A stretch of 64,000 nt of DNA from Psychrobacter immobilis (GCF_904846175.1 NZ_CAJGZM010000004.1:62001-126000); one strand, 5' to 3'; positions 1-9,300 are shown, counted from the stretch's first letter. A program made the numbers and translations. Notes: a model not told the origin generated them from the letters alone.

Positions 1-1934
1 TACTAAATAATATCCATGAGTTGGTCAATCAAAGCGAGCAATTACAACAACAAAATCAGCACCTACAACGCCAACTTGATGATTTTAATACGCTTAAATC
101 AACCATGGGTCACGATTTACGCCTGCCGTTAGAGGCAATGATTGACACCTTAGAGCCGATTGACCCCAAAACTTTAACAGTTGCTCAAAATGAGATTTTA
201 AACACCTTAATTCAGACCAGTCATTCGATGCTTACTATGCTGAACGATATGCTAGATATCGGTGAGATAGAAGTACGCAAAACACGCTTAAATATTAAAG
301 CAGTCGATATTTATAAACTTGGGCAAGAGGTCAGTCAGTCACTCATAGATAGAACTAGGCAGCAAGGCTTAGAGTTACTTTATTTCTTTACACCAGACAA
401 TCCGCGTTGTATCGATACCGACCATAAGCGCCTGCAGCAAATCTTGCACAATCTATTAGACAATGCGGTTAAATTTACCAATTCTGGTTATGTGGCATTA
501 ACCATTGAAACGGTAAGTAACGCAGAAGTGTTAACCACTAAAAATAGAACGTTGATAGACATTAATAAAGACCCTAATATTTCTAAAATTACTGATATCA
601 CTGATATCAATAAAGACAATAGCAGTCATGCAGCACACGACTGGGTTCGGTTTAGTATACAAGATAGCGGTATAGGCATCGATATAGCAAAGCAGCATCA
701 GTTACTGACTTATCTCAATCAGAACAATAATAACAGCCAAAACAGCCATCAAGTCAATAATCCAAGTAGAAGTCAAAACGTTAACTACATGCAAAGATAT
801 ACGACTGAGAAAGGGCTTGGGTTAAATAACGCCAATAGTTTTGCGCGCTTATTAGGTGGTTTTATTGAAATAAAAAGTACGGTGACTAAAGGCAGTACTT
901 TTAATCTTTACCTACCGTGCAAGCGTCCAAATTATCAGCCAATTTACCATCTTAATCCACACCTAAGCCAGATTCATCTGCTTGCGGTAATCAAGCAACC
1001 ACTACGTGCTAAACATCTGCGCGATTTGTGTGCTTACTTATCTATACCAGCCACTATTTCGACCTTTATAGACAGAACAGCGCTACAGAAAATAAACGAT
1101 AAATTGACGCAAGATGAGCAGAGACTTGCTCCTATTTTGCTACTAGATTATGAATATTATGAAGGAATCACGCTCACATTATCGCCTCAAATAATCGCTG
1201 ACGATAAAAATATAAAAGCTGAAAATGAATTAGAAGAATTAGAAAAGAAAGCACGCGTAGATATTGATAGACAACAAGCTTTAAACATCTTACTGGCTAA
1301 TGCTTCATTGCCAAAGATATTAGTTAGCATGAAAGCTGAACGGCGCATTCCGTCTATATTGTTAGATAGATGTGATGGCTTTTTAAACAAACCAATCGAT
1401 GTGGCATTGTTACTCTCTGAATTATTGCGTTTGACGTTGCCCGTCAGAAAAACCCTAATACAACCAGAAAATATTCAAGATAATACCAAAGAGGACACTA
1501 AAGAGAACAGCCAAGAAAATACTAGCCAATTAGGCGCAGCTGTAAATGAATCTAACAGCGAAACTCTAGCGCCATTGATTTTAGTAGTAGAAGACAGTTT
1601 AACCAACCAAAAAATAGCCTGCAAAATTTTGGAAAAAATCGGCTATCGTAGTGTGGTCGCAGAAGATGGGCAGCAAGCGCTAGATAAATTAAAAGAGCAG
1701 CGCCAAGAAATTGCGCTTATTTTGATGGACTGCCGGATGCCAGTGATGGATGGACTACAAGCAACCCAAGCGATTCGCGCGCAAGGTGATGATATTCCTA
1801 TCGTGGCATTGACGGCAAATAATACCGAAGAAGATCGCGCCGCCTGCTTGCAAGTCGGCATGAATGAGTTTTTAGCCAAGCCTATTAATAAACTTAAACT
1901 ACAAGAGATTTTGCAAACGTTTATTAAAAGCTAA
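1..1934 (+). CDS. Hybrid sensor histidine kinase, 3' part (5' end outside window)
   Basis: This is the C-terminal part of a membrane-signalling hybrid kinase of GacS/BarA-like build. The frame is open back to base 3 with no stop, so the TTG at 21 is not a real start and the sensor part lies outside the window. Counting from base 21, the phospho-acceptor histidine is H31 in GHDLRLPL, followed by an N box (LDNAVKFT, about 146-153) and G boxes (DSGIGID about 215; KGLGLN about 264) separated by an Asn/Gln-rich insert. Residues about 315-475 resemble a receiver that has lost its key residues (ILLLDYEYYEG, FLNKPID). Residues 518-635 form a normal receiver with ED at 524-525, phospho-acceptor D570 (LILMD) and K620 (AKP). 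No HPt domain follows, so a separate phosphotransfer protein is expected. Its signal and partner regulator cannot be told from here. Confidence 0.9.
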   Translation, partial: LNNIHELVNQSEQLQQQNQHLQRQLDDFNTLKSTMGHDLRLPLEAMIDTLEPIDPKTLTVAQNEILNTLIQTSHSMLTMLNDMLDIGEIEVRKTRLNIKAVDIYKLGQEVSQSLIDRTRQQGLELLYFFTPDNPRCIDTDHKRLQQILHNLLDNAVKFTNSGYVALTIETVSNAEVLTTKNRTLIDINKDPNISKITDITDINKDNSSHAAHDWVRFSIQDSGIGIDIAKQHQLLTYLNQNNNNSQNSHQVNNPSRSQNVNYMQRYTTEKGLGLNNANSFARLLGGFIEIKSTVTKGSTFNLYLPCKRPNYQPIYHLNPHLSQIHLLAVIKQPLRAKHLRDLCAYLSIPATISTFIDRTALQKINDKLTQDEQRLAPILLLDYEYYEGITLTLSPQIIADDKNIKAENELEELEKKARVDIDRQQALNILLANASLPKILVSMKAERRIPSILLDRCDGFLNKPIDVALLLSELLRLTLPVRKTLIQPENIQDNTKEDTKENSQENTSQLGAAVNESNSETLAPLILVVEDSLTNQKIACKILEKIGYRSVVAEDGQQALDKLKEQRQEIALILMDCRMPVMDGLQATQAIRAQGDDIPIVALTANNTEEDRAACLQVGMNEFLAKPINKLKLQEILQTFIKS

Positions 1935-2020
1935 TGAGCTTTTACAAAAATCACCCACCTTTTCAGGGCAGCATTACCGTCCAGCAGCATAAATATAGAC
2001 ATGACTTTAGACTTTAGCCG

Positions 2021-2695
2021 CTACTTCATAAAACCATTATCTGCCAAAAATGCCTCAGTAATCTTGCTCTGTGGACTGCTTATATTTGAGCTATCCGCTT
2101 GTGATTTATTCAATAGTCGCTCTAAATAACGCGCCACGATATCCACTTCCACATTGACTTTATCGCCTACCAACCAATGCTGCGCTATATTGGTCACTTG
2201 CGCGGTATGCGGAATAATATTCAGGGAAACGATATTGTCACGTACTAAATTGGTGGTCAAGCTGATGCCATCAAGGGTGATAGAACCTTTGGTCGCCGTA
2301 TAATGCGCCAACTCGTGTGGTATCTCAATTTCGATATAAAGTGAGCGCGCATCTTTTTGCAGCTTACTGACCACGCCTACGCCATCGACGTGACCGGCGA
2401 CGATATGCCCACCAAAGCGCGTGGTCGGTAGCATGGCTTTTTCTAAATTCACAATATAACCCGGCTTTAATTCCGCTAAAGCAGTACGAGAAATCGTTTC
2501 ACGTGAAACATCAACAGAGTAATAATTACTGCCAAATTCGACCACGGTCAAACAGATGCCATTAGAAGCAATCGAATCTCCCAGTTTTACATCACTAAAA
2601 TCCAAACCATCAGATTCTATCGTCAGACGGATATCACCGCCAGTCGGCTGCATAGATTTTACTTTTCCAACGCTTTCTATAATTCCGGTAAACAT
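2021..2695 (-). CDS. ribE: Riboflavin synthase, alpha subunit
   Basis: It catalyses the last step of riboflavin synthesis, the dismutation of two 6,7-dimethyl-8-ribityllumazine molecules. The protein is 224 aa and begins MFTGIIESVGKV, the classic start of the family. It holds two lumazine-binding repeats (about 1-97 and 98-200), each with a GDSIASNGICLT-like or GSITLDGISLT-like core. The ATG at 2695 is preceded by GAGGTTGAT, a good ribosome site. ribD lies upstream on the same strand but 477 bases away, so the two may have separate promoters. I see no FMN riboswitch in that gap. A parS-like palindrome is built into the coding sequence at 2496-2509, where it encodes VSRET. Confidence 0.95.
   Translation of the reverse strand: MFTGIIESVGKVKSMQPTGGDIRLTIESDGLDFSDVKLGDSIASNGICLTVVEFGSNYYSVDVSRETISRTALAELKPGYIVNLEKAMLPTTRFGGHIVAGHVDGVGVVSKLQKDARSLYIEIEIPHELAHYTATKGSITLDGISLTTNLVRDNIVSLNIIPHTAQVTNIAQHWLVGDKVNVEVDIVARYLERLLNKSQADSSNISSPQSKITEAFLADNGFMK
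2496..2509. other. parS-like site 1 (inside ribE)
   Basis: A perfect palindrome GTTTCACGTGAAAC, matching the core of the ParB-binding parS consensus. It lies in ribE and is read as V-S-R-E-T. Confidence 0.8.
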
Positions 2696-3038
2696 ATCAA
2701 CCTCTTTTCATTTTTTATTGCCGTTAAAGGCAGAGTATATTATTTGAGTCTGTTGTCTTTTCTAAACCCATCAATCAATCTGTCAATAATGGCAACTGTT
2801 AGACTTTATAATGGTTATGACATTTATTCTACGCTTAGAAGAAATAAGAATAATTATAGGATAAGTTGTGGATAACTAAGGATAATTCAAGACATGGCGT
2901 GGTTAAAACCTTAGTATTTAAATAGTTATCCACAGTAAGTCTATTTCTTGCTAATTATTAACCGAGTTAAAATCCTAAATATAAGTATCTGATTTTAAAT
3001 GATTTATTATAAATAACCATTATAATAATTCCTTATAA

Positions 3039-3052
3039 GTTTCATGTGAAAC
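3039..3052. other. parS-like site 2
   Basis: GTTTCATGTGAAAC, intergenic, followed 13 bases later by another copy. A near-consensus DnaA box lies between the two. Confidence 0.8.
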
Positions 3053-3065
3053 AGAGTTATACACA

Positions 3066-3079
3066 GTTTCATGTGAAAC
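3066..3079. other. parS-like site 3
   Basis: GTTTCATGTGAAAC, in the same orientation as site 2. Starts are 27 bases apart. Perfect DnaA boxes lie on both sides of the pair. Confidence 0.8.
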
Positions 3080-3172
3080 CTTAATTAAATCATTATATTT
3101 ATCCACATATCTTGTGGGTAGTTCTAATCTTGTGGATAAAACGTTGAAAAACAAGAGTATCTGTTAGAAGAT

Positions 3173-4228
3173 TTATAAAGGGTATAAGGTAAGCTTAAGG
3201 TCAGCGCCCAATTGCTCATGACAGTGAATATCAAAACGTAGCTGCTGCGCTAACAATAATGGATTGATAGCAACCATAGGCCGTGCTTGCGTACCTAATA
3301 AGCAAGGTGCTTGATAAACAATGAGCTCATCTACTAGCTGCTGTTGTAAAAAACTACCTGCTATGCTTGCCCCTGCCTCTACCAACACCTCATAGCATTG
3401 ATAGTCACGCATTAAAATTTTTAATAATTCGATTAAACTCTCTTCACGCCAATATAGCGTATCTGCTTGAGTGCATAACTGATAGTCAGATTGCAAATCG
3501 TATTTTAGTCGCCCTCGCCTATCTAGTATTACTATTTTAGGTGTTGGAACTTCCTCAGGTGCGACACCTAACTGACTAGAGCGTACATTTAATTGCGGAT
3601 TATCAACGATGACAGTTTCACTGCCCGTAATGATAGCGCCACTTTGCGCACGCAGTTTCTGTACATCTTCACGCGCAGCAGCGCCGGTAATCCATTTCGA
3701 CTCTCCAGACGCCATCGCCGTACGACCGTCAAGACTGGTGGCAATTTTAAGTCTGACATAAGGCATTTGGCTGCGCATCGCCTTTAAAAAGCCTTTATTT
3801 AATGCCTCTGCTTGCGCAGTTAACACGCCAACGGTTACGGCTATGCCCGCTTCTTCTAACAGTTTCACACCGCGACCAGCCACTTGTGGATTGGGATCGA
3901 GACCGGCGATGACGACACGTTTTACTCCAACTTCAATAAGCGCTCGTGCGCAAGGAGGTGTACGTCCAGTATGACTGCAAGGCTCTAAAGTCACATAAGC
4001 AGTTGCGCCAATAGCTCGCGCACCAGCATCTTTTAGGGCAAAAACCTCAGCATGTGGCTGCCCTGCTTTAGGATGAAACCCTCGACCGACTACCTCGTCT
4101 ACTTGCACAATCACACAACCTACTGCTGGATTGGGGCGTGTCGTATACAAACCACGCTTGGCCTGCTCAATGGCAAGCATCATAAAATAGCGGTCTTTGG
4201 CATCTTGAGAGTGATTCGAGTTCGGCAT
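3173..4228 (-). CDS. ribD: Bifunctional riboflavin deaminase/reductase
   Basis: It carries out the deamination and then the side-chain reduction of the pyrimidine intermediate in riboflavin synthesis. The N-terminal half is a zinc deaminase: PNPAVGCVIV at about 32-41, the HAE zinc/proton-shuttle motif at 59-61, EPCSHTGRTPPC at 82-93. The C-terminal half is the NADPH reductase (RLKIATSLDGR). I chose the ATG at 4228 (351 aa) because family proteins start a few residues before the Y-M-x-x-A motif. The longer frame to a TTG at 4312 adds 28 residues with no family resemblance. It follows nrdR on the same strand, the common nrdR-ribD arrangement. Confidence 0.93.
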   Translation of the reverse strand: MPNSNHSQDAKDRYFMMLAIEQAKRGLYTTRPNPAVGCVIVQVDEVVGRGFHPKAGQPHAEVFALKDAGARAIGATAYVTLEPCSHTGRTPPCARALIEVGVKRVVIAGLDPNPQVAGRGVKLLEEAGIAVTVGVLTAQAEALNKGFLKAMRSQMPYVRLKIATSLDGRTAMASGESKWITGAAAREDVQKLRAQSGAIITGSETVIVDNPQLNVRSSQLGVAPEEVPTPKIVILDRRGRLKYDLQSDYQLCTQADTLYWREESLIELLKILMRDYQCYEVLVEAGASIAGSFLQQQLVDELIVYQAPCLLGTQARPMVAINPLLLAQQLRFDIHCHEQLGADLKLTLYPL

Positions 4229-4353
4229 AAAGGCGTACTTAATAGAGTTTGGAAAATGGTTTTTATAAATATTTAATAGTTCCAGAAAGTTTGAATTAAG
4301 AAAGTTATTCAATATTTAGTCAAATTTCTCGACTGATTAATATTTAAATCAGT

Positions 4354-4812
4354 CTATTTTTCGTTTGGGCGGATGTTAGCAATTTCTTGATGAAAGGCGT
4401 CGATATCTTGAAAGTCTCGATAGACACTGGCAAAGCGCACATAAGCGACATCATCGAGCGTTTTAAGCTCGCTCATGATAATTTCGCCCAACACTTTACT
4501 GCTCACCTCGCGCTCACCCATTTGTCGTACGCGCTTTTCAATACGGCTAATCATCGCTTCTTGTTCATCAATAGTAATCGGACGTTTTTGTAAGGGTAAC
4601 AAGATCGAGCGACGCAGTTTATCATTATCGTAAGGTTCGATTTTGCCACTCGATTTGATAATACGCGGCATCACTACTTCTACCACCTCAAAGGTTGTAA
4701 AGCGTTCCTGACAGCTATTGCATGAACGGCGACGGCGTACTTGTGCGCCTTCAGCAGCCAGCCGTGAGTCGATAACCTTAGTATCTGACGCATTACAATA
4801 TGGGCAATGCAT
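4354..4812 (-). CDS. nrdR: Transcriptional repressor NrdR
   Basis: It senses ATP/dATP and represses ribonucleotide reductase genes by binding NrdR boxes. The 152-aa protein has the zinc ribbon (C3, C6, C31, C34: MHCPYC and SCNSCQERF) followed by an ATP-cone domain from about residue 47 ([16 protein letters not shown]). The length matches the family. The ATG at 4812 is preceded by AAGGAAAAGCGT, a clear ribosome site. It leads a run with ribD. No ribonucleotide reductase gene is in the window. Confidence 0.96.
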   Translation of the reverse strand: MHCPYCNASDTKVIDSRLAAEGAQVRRRRSCNSCQERFTTFEVVEVVMPRIIKSSGKIEPYDNDKLRRSILLPLQKRPITIDEQEAMISRIEKRVRQMGEREVSSKVLGEIIMSELKTLDDVAYVRFASVYRDFQDIDAFHQEIANIRPNEK

Positions 4813-4925
4813 ACGCTTTTCCTTAGTTTAATAATGAAGGCACACATAATTATTGATAAAAATAAATTTTCTAAAAACTGATATTTCTTATCAGGCAATC
4901 CAATATTTAAAGAGCCTTTTGCTCA

Positions 4926-6371
4926 TTATTTACCAATACAAAAACTACCAAAAATCTTACCTAATAAATCATCAGCGCTAAATTCACCGGTAATCTCACC
5001 CAAACTGTGCTGCGCTTGGCGTAAGCTTTCTGCGACCAACTCTCCCGCTTTAAATACCGTGAGCTGCTCATGCGCCTCTGCTAACGAATCAGCGGTACGT
5101 CTTAGCGCATCTAGATGACGTGTACGGGCGATTAAGCTGTTTTCTGGCGGATGAAAACCTACTTTAGCACATAAGCTTTCGACTAAGTCATCAATCCCTG
5201 CGCCTGTTTCACATGAAACATTGACCTGTTCGTAACCACGATTTTTTATTTCAGCTTGCGAAATAGACGTTATTTCTTTGCTGCTATTATCGTTTAATAA
5301 ATCGCTTTTATTGGCAATAATCAGTAAGCGCTTGGCTTCTGGCAACTCACCGAATAGCTGCTCAGCGAGCTGTAGCGGTGTGCTGTCACTTTCAAGGTCA
5401 CGAGTTACATCATAGACCATCAGCAGTATATCAGCCTGTGTGATAGCCGTACGAGCACGTTCAATACCGATACGCTCGACCGTATCTTCAGTCTCGCGCA
5501 GACCTGCCGTATCGGTTAAATGCAGCGTCAAGCCATTTAGCACCACGGTTTCTTGCAGGGTATCGCGCGTTGTCCCAGCCACATCGGTAACGATAGCACG
5601 CTCTTGCCCTGCCAGACGATTCAGCAAGCTTGATTTACCAGCATTTGGTCTACCAGCAAGCACCACATGAATGCCGTCGCGTAATAGCTGACCTTGCTTG
5701 GCGGTCGCTAGCACTTGCTGTATTTTGGCTTGTGTTTGCTCAAGCTTATCTTGAATAACCCCATCAGATAAAAAATCAACGTCTTCTTCATCGGGGAAAT
5801 CAATCGCTGCTTCAACGTGTAAGCGCAGATGAATCAACTGCTCTAATAACTGATTAATTTTTTGCGAAAACTCACCGCTAAGTGAGCGAATCGCACTACT
5901 GGCAGCGGCGGCGCTGGTGGCATCAATCGCGTCAGCGATGGCTTCTGCTTGCACCAAATCCAATTTATCATTATCAAAAGCACGGTAAGAAAACTCTCCT
6001 GCACCCGCTTGTTTTGCGCCCAATTCAAACACCCGTGCTAGCAGCTGATTTTGCAAAATCATGCCACCATGGCCTTGCAGCTCAATCACATCTTCGCCAG
6101 TGAACGAGTGCGGACCTTTAAAGTACAGCACCAAACCTTCATCAATAGTCGTGCCATCAGCCTGATAAAAACGGCAAAAACTGGCCATACGCGGCGTGAA
6201 AGCCGACTTACCAGTAAGCTGACAGGCAATATCATAGGCACGTGCGCCCGATAGACGAATAACACCAACGCCACCACGCCCAAGCGGTGTTGCAATCGCC
6301 GCGATAGTCGGAAGGCTAGATAAATTAGAATTTTTAGGTGACTCATCTAAATTATCAGCGGCTAGTGCCAT
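4926..6371 (-). CDS. mnmE: tRNA modification GTPase MnmE
   Basis: With MnmG it installs 5-carboxymethylaminomethyl groups on U34 of certain tRNAs. The N-terminal tetrahydrofolate-binding domain starts at TIAAIATPLGRGGVGVIRLSG-type sequence. The G domain has G1 (GRPNAGKSS, about 240), DTAG and NKSD. The protein ends in the expected CIGK, whose cysteine is functionally important. The frame is open to a TTG at 6398. The ATG at 6371 (481 aa) is my choice, with GGAT upstream, but the start is uncertain. mnmG is not in the window. A parS-like site at 5206-5219 is read as V-S-C-E-T. Confidence 0.93.
   Translation of the reverse strand: MALAADNLDESPKNSNLSSLPTIAAIATPLGRGGVGVIRLSGARAYDIACQLTGKSAFTPRMASFCRFYQADGTTIDEGLVLYFKGPHSFTGEDVIELQGHGGMILQNQLLARVFELGAKQAGAGEFSYRAFDNDKLDLVQAEAIADAIDATSAAAASSAIRSLSGEFSQKINQLLEQLIHLRLHVEAAIDFPDEEDVDFLSDGVIQDKLEQTQAKIQQVLATAKQGQLLRDGIHVVLAGRPNAGKSSLLNRLAGQERAIVTDVAGTTRDTLQETVVLNGLTLHLTDTAGLRETEDTVERIGIERARTAITQADILLMVYDVTRDLESDSTPLQLAEQLFGELPEAKRLLIIANKSDLLNDNSSKEITSISQAEIKNRGYEQVNVSCETGAGIDDLVESLCAKVGFHPPENSLIARTRHLDALRRTADSLAEAHEQLTVFKAGELVAESLRQAQHSLGEITGEFSADDLLGKIFGSFCIGK
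5206..5219. other. parS-like site 4 (inside mnmE)
   Basis: GTTTCACATGAAAC, which on the coding strand is GTTTCATGTGAAAC. With its flanks it makes the full 16-bp TGTTTCACATGAAACA. Confidence 0.8.
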
Positions 6372-6531
6372 CTCTAAAGAATCCACAATCACTCTCAATA
6401 AGCAAAAACCCCATTATAGACGGCTTGACGCACACTGACAAAACAAACTTCAATAAGCTGTTTTTAGCAAAATTAGAATATGTCGGTTTTTTTCAGTCAT
6501 TAATGGAAGAAAATACTAAAATTTAGTACAT

Positions 6532-6562
6532 AAAAAAACCACCGCCGTAGCAATGGTTTTTT
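6532..6562 (-). terminator. Terminator after yidC
   Basis: On the minus strand the stem pairs ACCATTGC with GCGGTGGT (two G-U pairs) and is followed by a run of seven T. It ends the rpmH-to-yidC transcript and separates it from mnmE. Confidence 0.75.
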
Positions 6563-6579
6563 ATCAATTTAAAAGCTAT

Positions 6580-8262
6580 TTAATCTAGAACTTTAACAGT
6601 ACGACGTTTTTGCTCTTCTTCAACTTTACGGTTGATTAAGTACTGCTGCGTCATACTGAATAAGTTATTCACGGTCCAGTATAAAACCAAACCTGCTGGG
6701 AAGAACAACATAAACGCGGTGAAAATAATCGGTAAAAATTTCATCACTTTCGCTTGCATTGGATCAGCTGGCTGCGGGTTTAGCTGCTGTTGCACAAACA
6801 TCGACGCACCCATGAGCAATGGTAAAATGAACCACGGATCCATCGCTGATAAATCTCGAATCCATAGGATCCAAGGCGCATGACGTAGCTCAACACTTTC
6901 AACCAATACCCAATATAGCGCTAAGAAAATCGGCATTTGCATTAAGATAGGTAAGCAACCCGCCATCGGATTAACTTTCTCTTCTTTATAGATAGCCATC
7001 ATTTCTTGCGACATTTTCATACGATCGTCGCCGTGCTCTTCTTTTAATATAGCAAGCCTTGGGGCGATTGCACGCATCTTCGCCATTGAGTAGTAGCTTT
7101 TATTAGAAACCCACATCAAAGCGATTTTAACCAGTAGCGTCAACAGAATAATTGACCAACCCCAGTTGCCGATGACTTTATGAATACCATCCAAAATCGC
7201 AAACAATATCTTTGATATTGGCCATAGCAATCCATAATCGACGGTTTGGTTCAGTCCTACCGCAACTTCTTTTAGCTCAGACTGAACCTTTGGACCGGCA
7301 TACAAGGTTGCTTTTAAGGTAATTTGCTTGTTTGGCGCCACATTAATAGGCTGGCTGTTAAAGCCAATAAAGTAATCATTACCTGTTTCACGGCTAAAGA
7401 ACTTACCGGTAAAGTTTTCAGGCGTCCAAGCAGAAACGAAGTAATGCTGTACGATGCCCACCCAACCTTTATCACTGCTAGTGGTCAACTCACCATCATT
7501 AAACTTACCAAACTTCAGCTTATTATAAGGATCGTCAGGTGTGCCCCAAGCGCCGCCCAAATACGTCGCCATGCTTAGCGCGCCTTTATCAGACATCCCA
7601 GGATCTTTACTATCGTCACGCTTTAACTGCGCAAACATCTGCCCTTGCCATGCATTGGCAGAAGCGTTTTGGATTTGATAGCTAATATCAATCGGATACT
7701 TATCTTGAGTGAAGGTAAAGGTTTTAGTAACCGTCACACCGTCTTTTTGATAAGTAAGCGGTACGGACAAGGTTTGCTGACCCTTTTCCATCACATAGTT
7801 GTTAGCCGTGTGACTGTAGGTGGCGCGACCTTCTGCGGTATCGATACCGTTTTGACCAATCAGACCCGACTGAGCCACGTAAACGCGATTGCTGTTATTT
7901 TCTAGCAAGACAAAAGGCTTATCGCTATCGAGCGTCGCATCATACTGCTTTAGCGCAGCGTAAACGATATCACCGCCTTCTGGATTGATTTTGATGTCAT
8001 AGCGATCAGTCGTGACCGTGATTAGGCCTGTATTTTCAGCAGGTGTCGCTGTTACAGTACCGGAATCGACTGGCAATGTCTGTGTTGGAATATCACCTGC
8101 TGCACCAACCGTAGAAGGAATATCAGCTCCTACCGAGGTTGCAGTTTTTGGCACCGTGTCTACAGCTGGCGCATCGGCATAATCATCTCGCCATGCCAAA
8201 ATCAGCAGATAAGCGGTGATTAGCATCGCAATGATGATCATCACCCGAAATATCTTTTGCAT
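6580..8262 (-). CDS. yidC: Membrane protein insertase YidC
   Basis: It inserts and folds inner-membrane proteins, alone or with SecYEG. The 560-aa protein has the Gram-negative layout: an N-terminal membrane anchor (about 5-24, IIIAMLITAYLLILAW), a large periplasmic beta-domain (about 75-350), then the conserved five-helix core with PILMQMPIFLALYWVL and WTVNNLFSMTQQ. It ends in a basic tail. The ATG at 8262 follows AGGAAAGGTTT. It lies in the standard rpmH-rnpA-yidD-yidC order. The 216-base gap to yidD holds a DnaA box. Confidence 0.97.
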   Translation of the reverse strand: MQKIFRVMIIIAMLITAYLLILAWRDDYADAPAVDTVPKTATSVGADIPSTVGAAGDIPTQTLPVDSGTVTATPAENTGLITVTTDRYDIKINPEGGDIVYAALKQYDATLDSDKPFVLLENNSNRVYVAQSGLIGQNGIDTAEGRATYSHTANNYVMEKGQQTLSVPLTYQKDGVTVTKTFTFTQDKYPIDISYQIQNASANAWQGQMFAQLKRDDSKDPGMSDKGALSMATYLGGAWGTPDDPYNKLKFGKFNDGELTTSSDKGWVGIVQHYFVSAWTPENFTGKFFSRETGNDYFIGFNSQPINVAPNKQITLKATLYAGPKVQSELKEVAVGLNQTVDYGLLWPISKILFAILDGIHKVIGNWGWSIILLTLLVKIALMWVSNKSYYSMAKMRAIAPRLAILKEEHGDDRMKMSQEMMAIYKEEKVNPMAGCLPILMQMPIFLALYWVLVESVELRHAPWILWIRDLSAMDPWFILPLLMGASMFVQQQLNPQPADPMQAKVMKFLPIIFTAFMLFFPAGLVLYWTVNNLFSMTQQYLINRKVEEEQKRRTVKVLD

Positions 8263-8419
8263 AAACCTTTCCTAGATTAAAAAATTAGGGAATGAAAAAT
8301 CATGCATGTGTCATGACCACCACACAGTATCAACCCCTGTTCTCAGCGGTAATATCAGCAGTCAATTACATAAAATGTTCATCATTTTACTAAAAAACCA
8401 CTCTAAATGATACCAAGAG

Positions 8420-8456
8420 TGTGGATAACTTGTGGGTAACTCCATAGATATCCACA
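8420..8456. other. DnaA-box pair between yidC and yidD
   Basis: A perfect box (TGTGGATAA) lies at 8420-8428 on the minus strand. A one-mismatch box (ATATCCACA) lies at 8448-8456 on the plus strand. They sit in the 216-base gap between yidD and yidC, so a third spot of DnaA binding is possible. Confidence 0.55.
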
Positions 8457-8478
8457 ACTGCCCAGTGCGTAACAAAAC

Positions 8479-8853
8479 TCAAGTCAATTTCATCAACTGA
8501 TTTAGGCGAGAAACATAGCTTGTCGTATCTCTAAAAACGCATAAACCTTGGGCTTTGACGCTAGCAAGTACGATAGGGGGTAAATATTGATAATAATAAG
8601 AAGATAAAGGTAATGGCACAAAATCAACGCCATGTCCGCCTAACGGATGACAACTGCTAATACGTTTTAATAACAGCCAACTACCTGACCAAACCCCATG
8701 CCATGCTAAAGCTTGTTTACCATAATTTGAGCACGTTGGATAATAACGACATCGAGCAGGTAAAATAGGACTAATTATCTTTTGATAGAAAACAATAAAA
8801 TAATAAAATAAAATATAAAAAAAATTATTTATTATTTTCAATAAATATTTCAT
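8479..8853 (-). CDS. yidD: Membrane protein insertion efficiency factor YidD
   Basis: A small membrane-associated helper of YidC. The 124-aa protein has the family signature [14 protein letters not shown] and [12 protein letters not shown] around residues 36-76, with conserved cysteines. The N-terminal 30 residues are hydrophobic and aromatic and are coded by very AT-rich DNA. The ATG at 8853 lies immediately past the rnpA stop (8855-8857), so the two are translationally coupled. The C-terminal tail of about 40 residues beyond the conserved core is longer than in many homologs. Confidence 0.93.
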   Translation of the reverse strand: MKYLLKIINNFFYILFYYFIVFYQKIISPILPARCRYYPTCSNYGKQALAWHGVWSGSWLLLKRISSCHPLGGHGVDFVPLPLSSYYYQYLPPIVLASVKAQGLCVFRDTTSYVSRLNQLMKLT

Positions 8854-8854
8854 T

Positions 8855-9226
8855 CTATTTTTTTTCTATTTTTTTAAAAATATTATTAATTTCATTAATC
8901 AATTCTTTAGTACTTAAATCTTTTATAGATTTTTTGACAATGAAAACAATATCTTTGTTTTCTAAGTTACTAGCTTTTACGCGAAACTGCTCACGTACTT
9001 GACGTTTGATTAAATTTCGTGCAACAGCAGTAGGTACTTTACGTTTAGTAATCGCCATACCGACTCGAGGTTGCTCATGAGTATTGGTACGTACAAACGC
9101 CATTAGATGGCTCTGATGAAGCTTACGCTCAGGTGCATCAAATACCTCACGGAAGGCAGTAGGCGTGAGTAGGCGCTGCGCTTTGGTAAAGCGAGCATTA
9201 GGTAGGGCTGAAACAGTATTAGACAT
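8855..9226 (-). CDS. rnpA: Ribonuclease P protein component
   Basis: It is the protein subunit that helps RNase P RNA trim tRNA 5' ends. The 123-aa protein contains the RNP signature [16 protein letters not shown] (about 67-82) and the [15 protein letters not shown] strand before it. The C-terminal third is coded by very AT-rich DNA rich in Lys, Ile and Asn. Unusually, a strong minus-strand terminator stands between it and rpmH, so it may need its own promoter in 9227-9300. Confidence 0.95.
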   Translation of the reverse strand: MSNTVSALPNARFTKAQRLLTPTAFREVFDAPERKLHQSHLMAFVRTNTHEQPRVGMAITKRKVPTAVARNLIKRQVREQFRVKASNLENKDIVFIVKKSIKDLSTKELINEINNIFKKIEKK

Positions 9227-9300
9227 AGTACAACCTAGTATAGGAGCTAATAATATTAGCAGAAATAATAGCGTAGAAACGAAGGTAAATTATAGAGACA

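Larger units (their letters stand above)
2696..3172. other. 477-bp ribD-ribE gap: secondary DnaA-box cluster with two parS sites
   Basis: There is no gene here. Four perfect DnaA boxes (TTATCCACA) lie at 2867-2875 (minus), 2926-2934 (plus), 3099-3107 (plus) and 3131-3139 (minus), with a one-mismatch box (TTATACACA) at 3057-3065. Two parS-like palindromes (3039-3052 and 3066-3079) sit among them. The stretch about 2940-3035 is very AT-rich. This looks like a second initiator-binding region, 7 kb from the main oriC. It could be half of a bipartite origin, a DnaA-titration site or a regulatory region for ribE. Sequence alone cannot choose between these. Confidence 0.7.

Noticed and set aside
21..23. 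A TTG at base 21 as the true start of the hybrid kinase
   Set aside because: The frame is open back to base 3 without a stop, and the real start lies outside the window.
2696..3172. An FMN riboswitch before ribE
   Set aside because: I see no RFN-like conserved segments. The gap is filled by DnaA boxes and parS sites instead.
9227..9300. A small gene between rnpA and rpmH
   Set aside because: No frame with a start and family pattern. The stretch is short and AT-rich and better read as a promoter region for rnpA.
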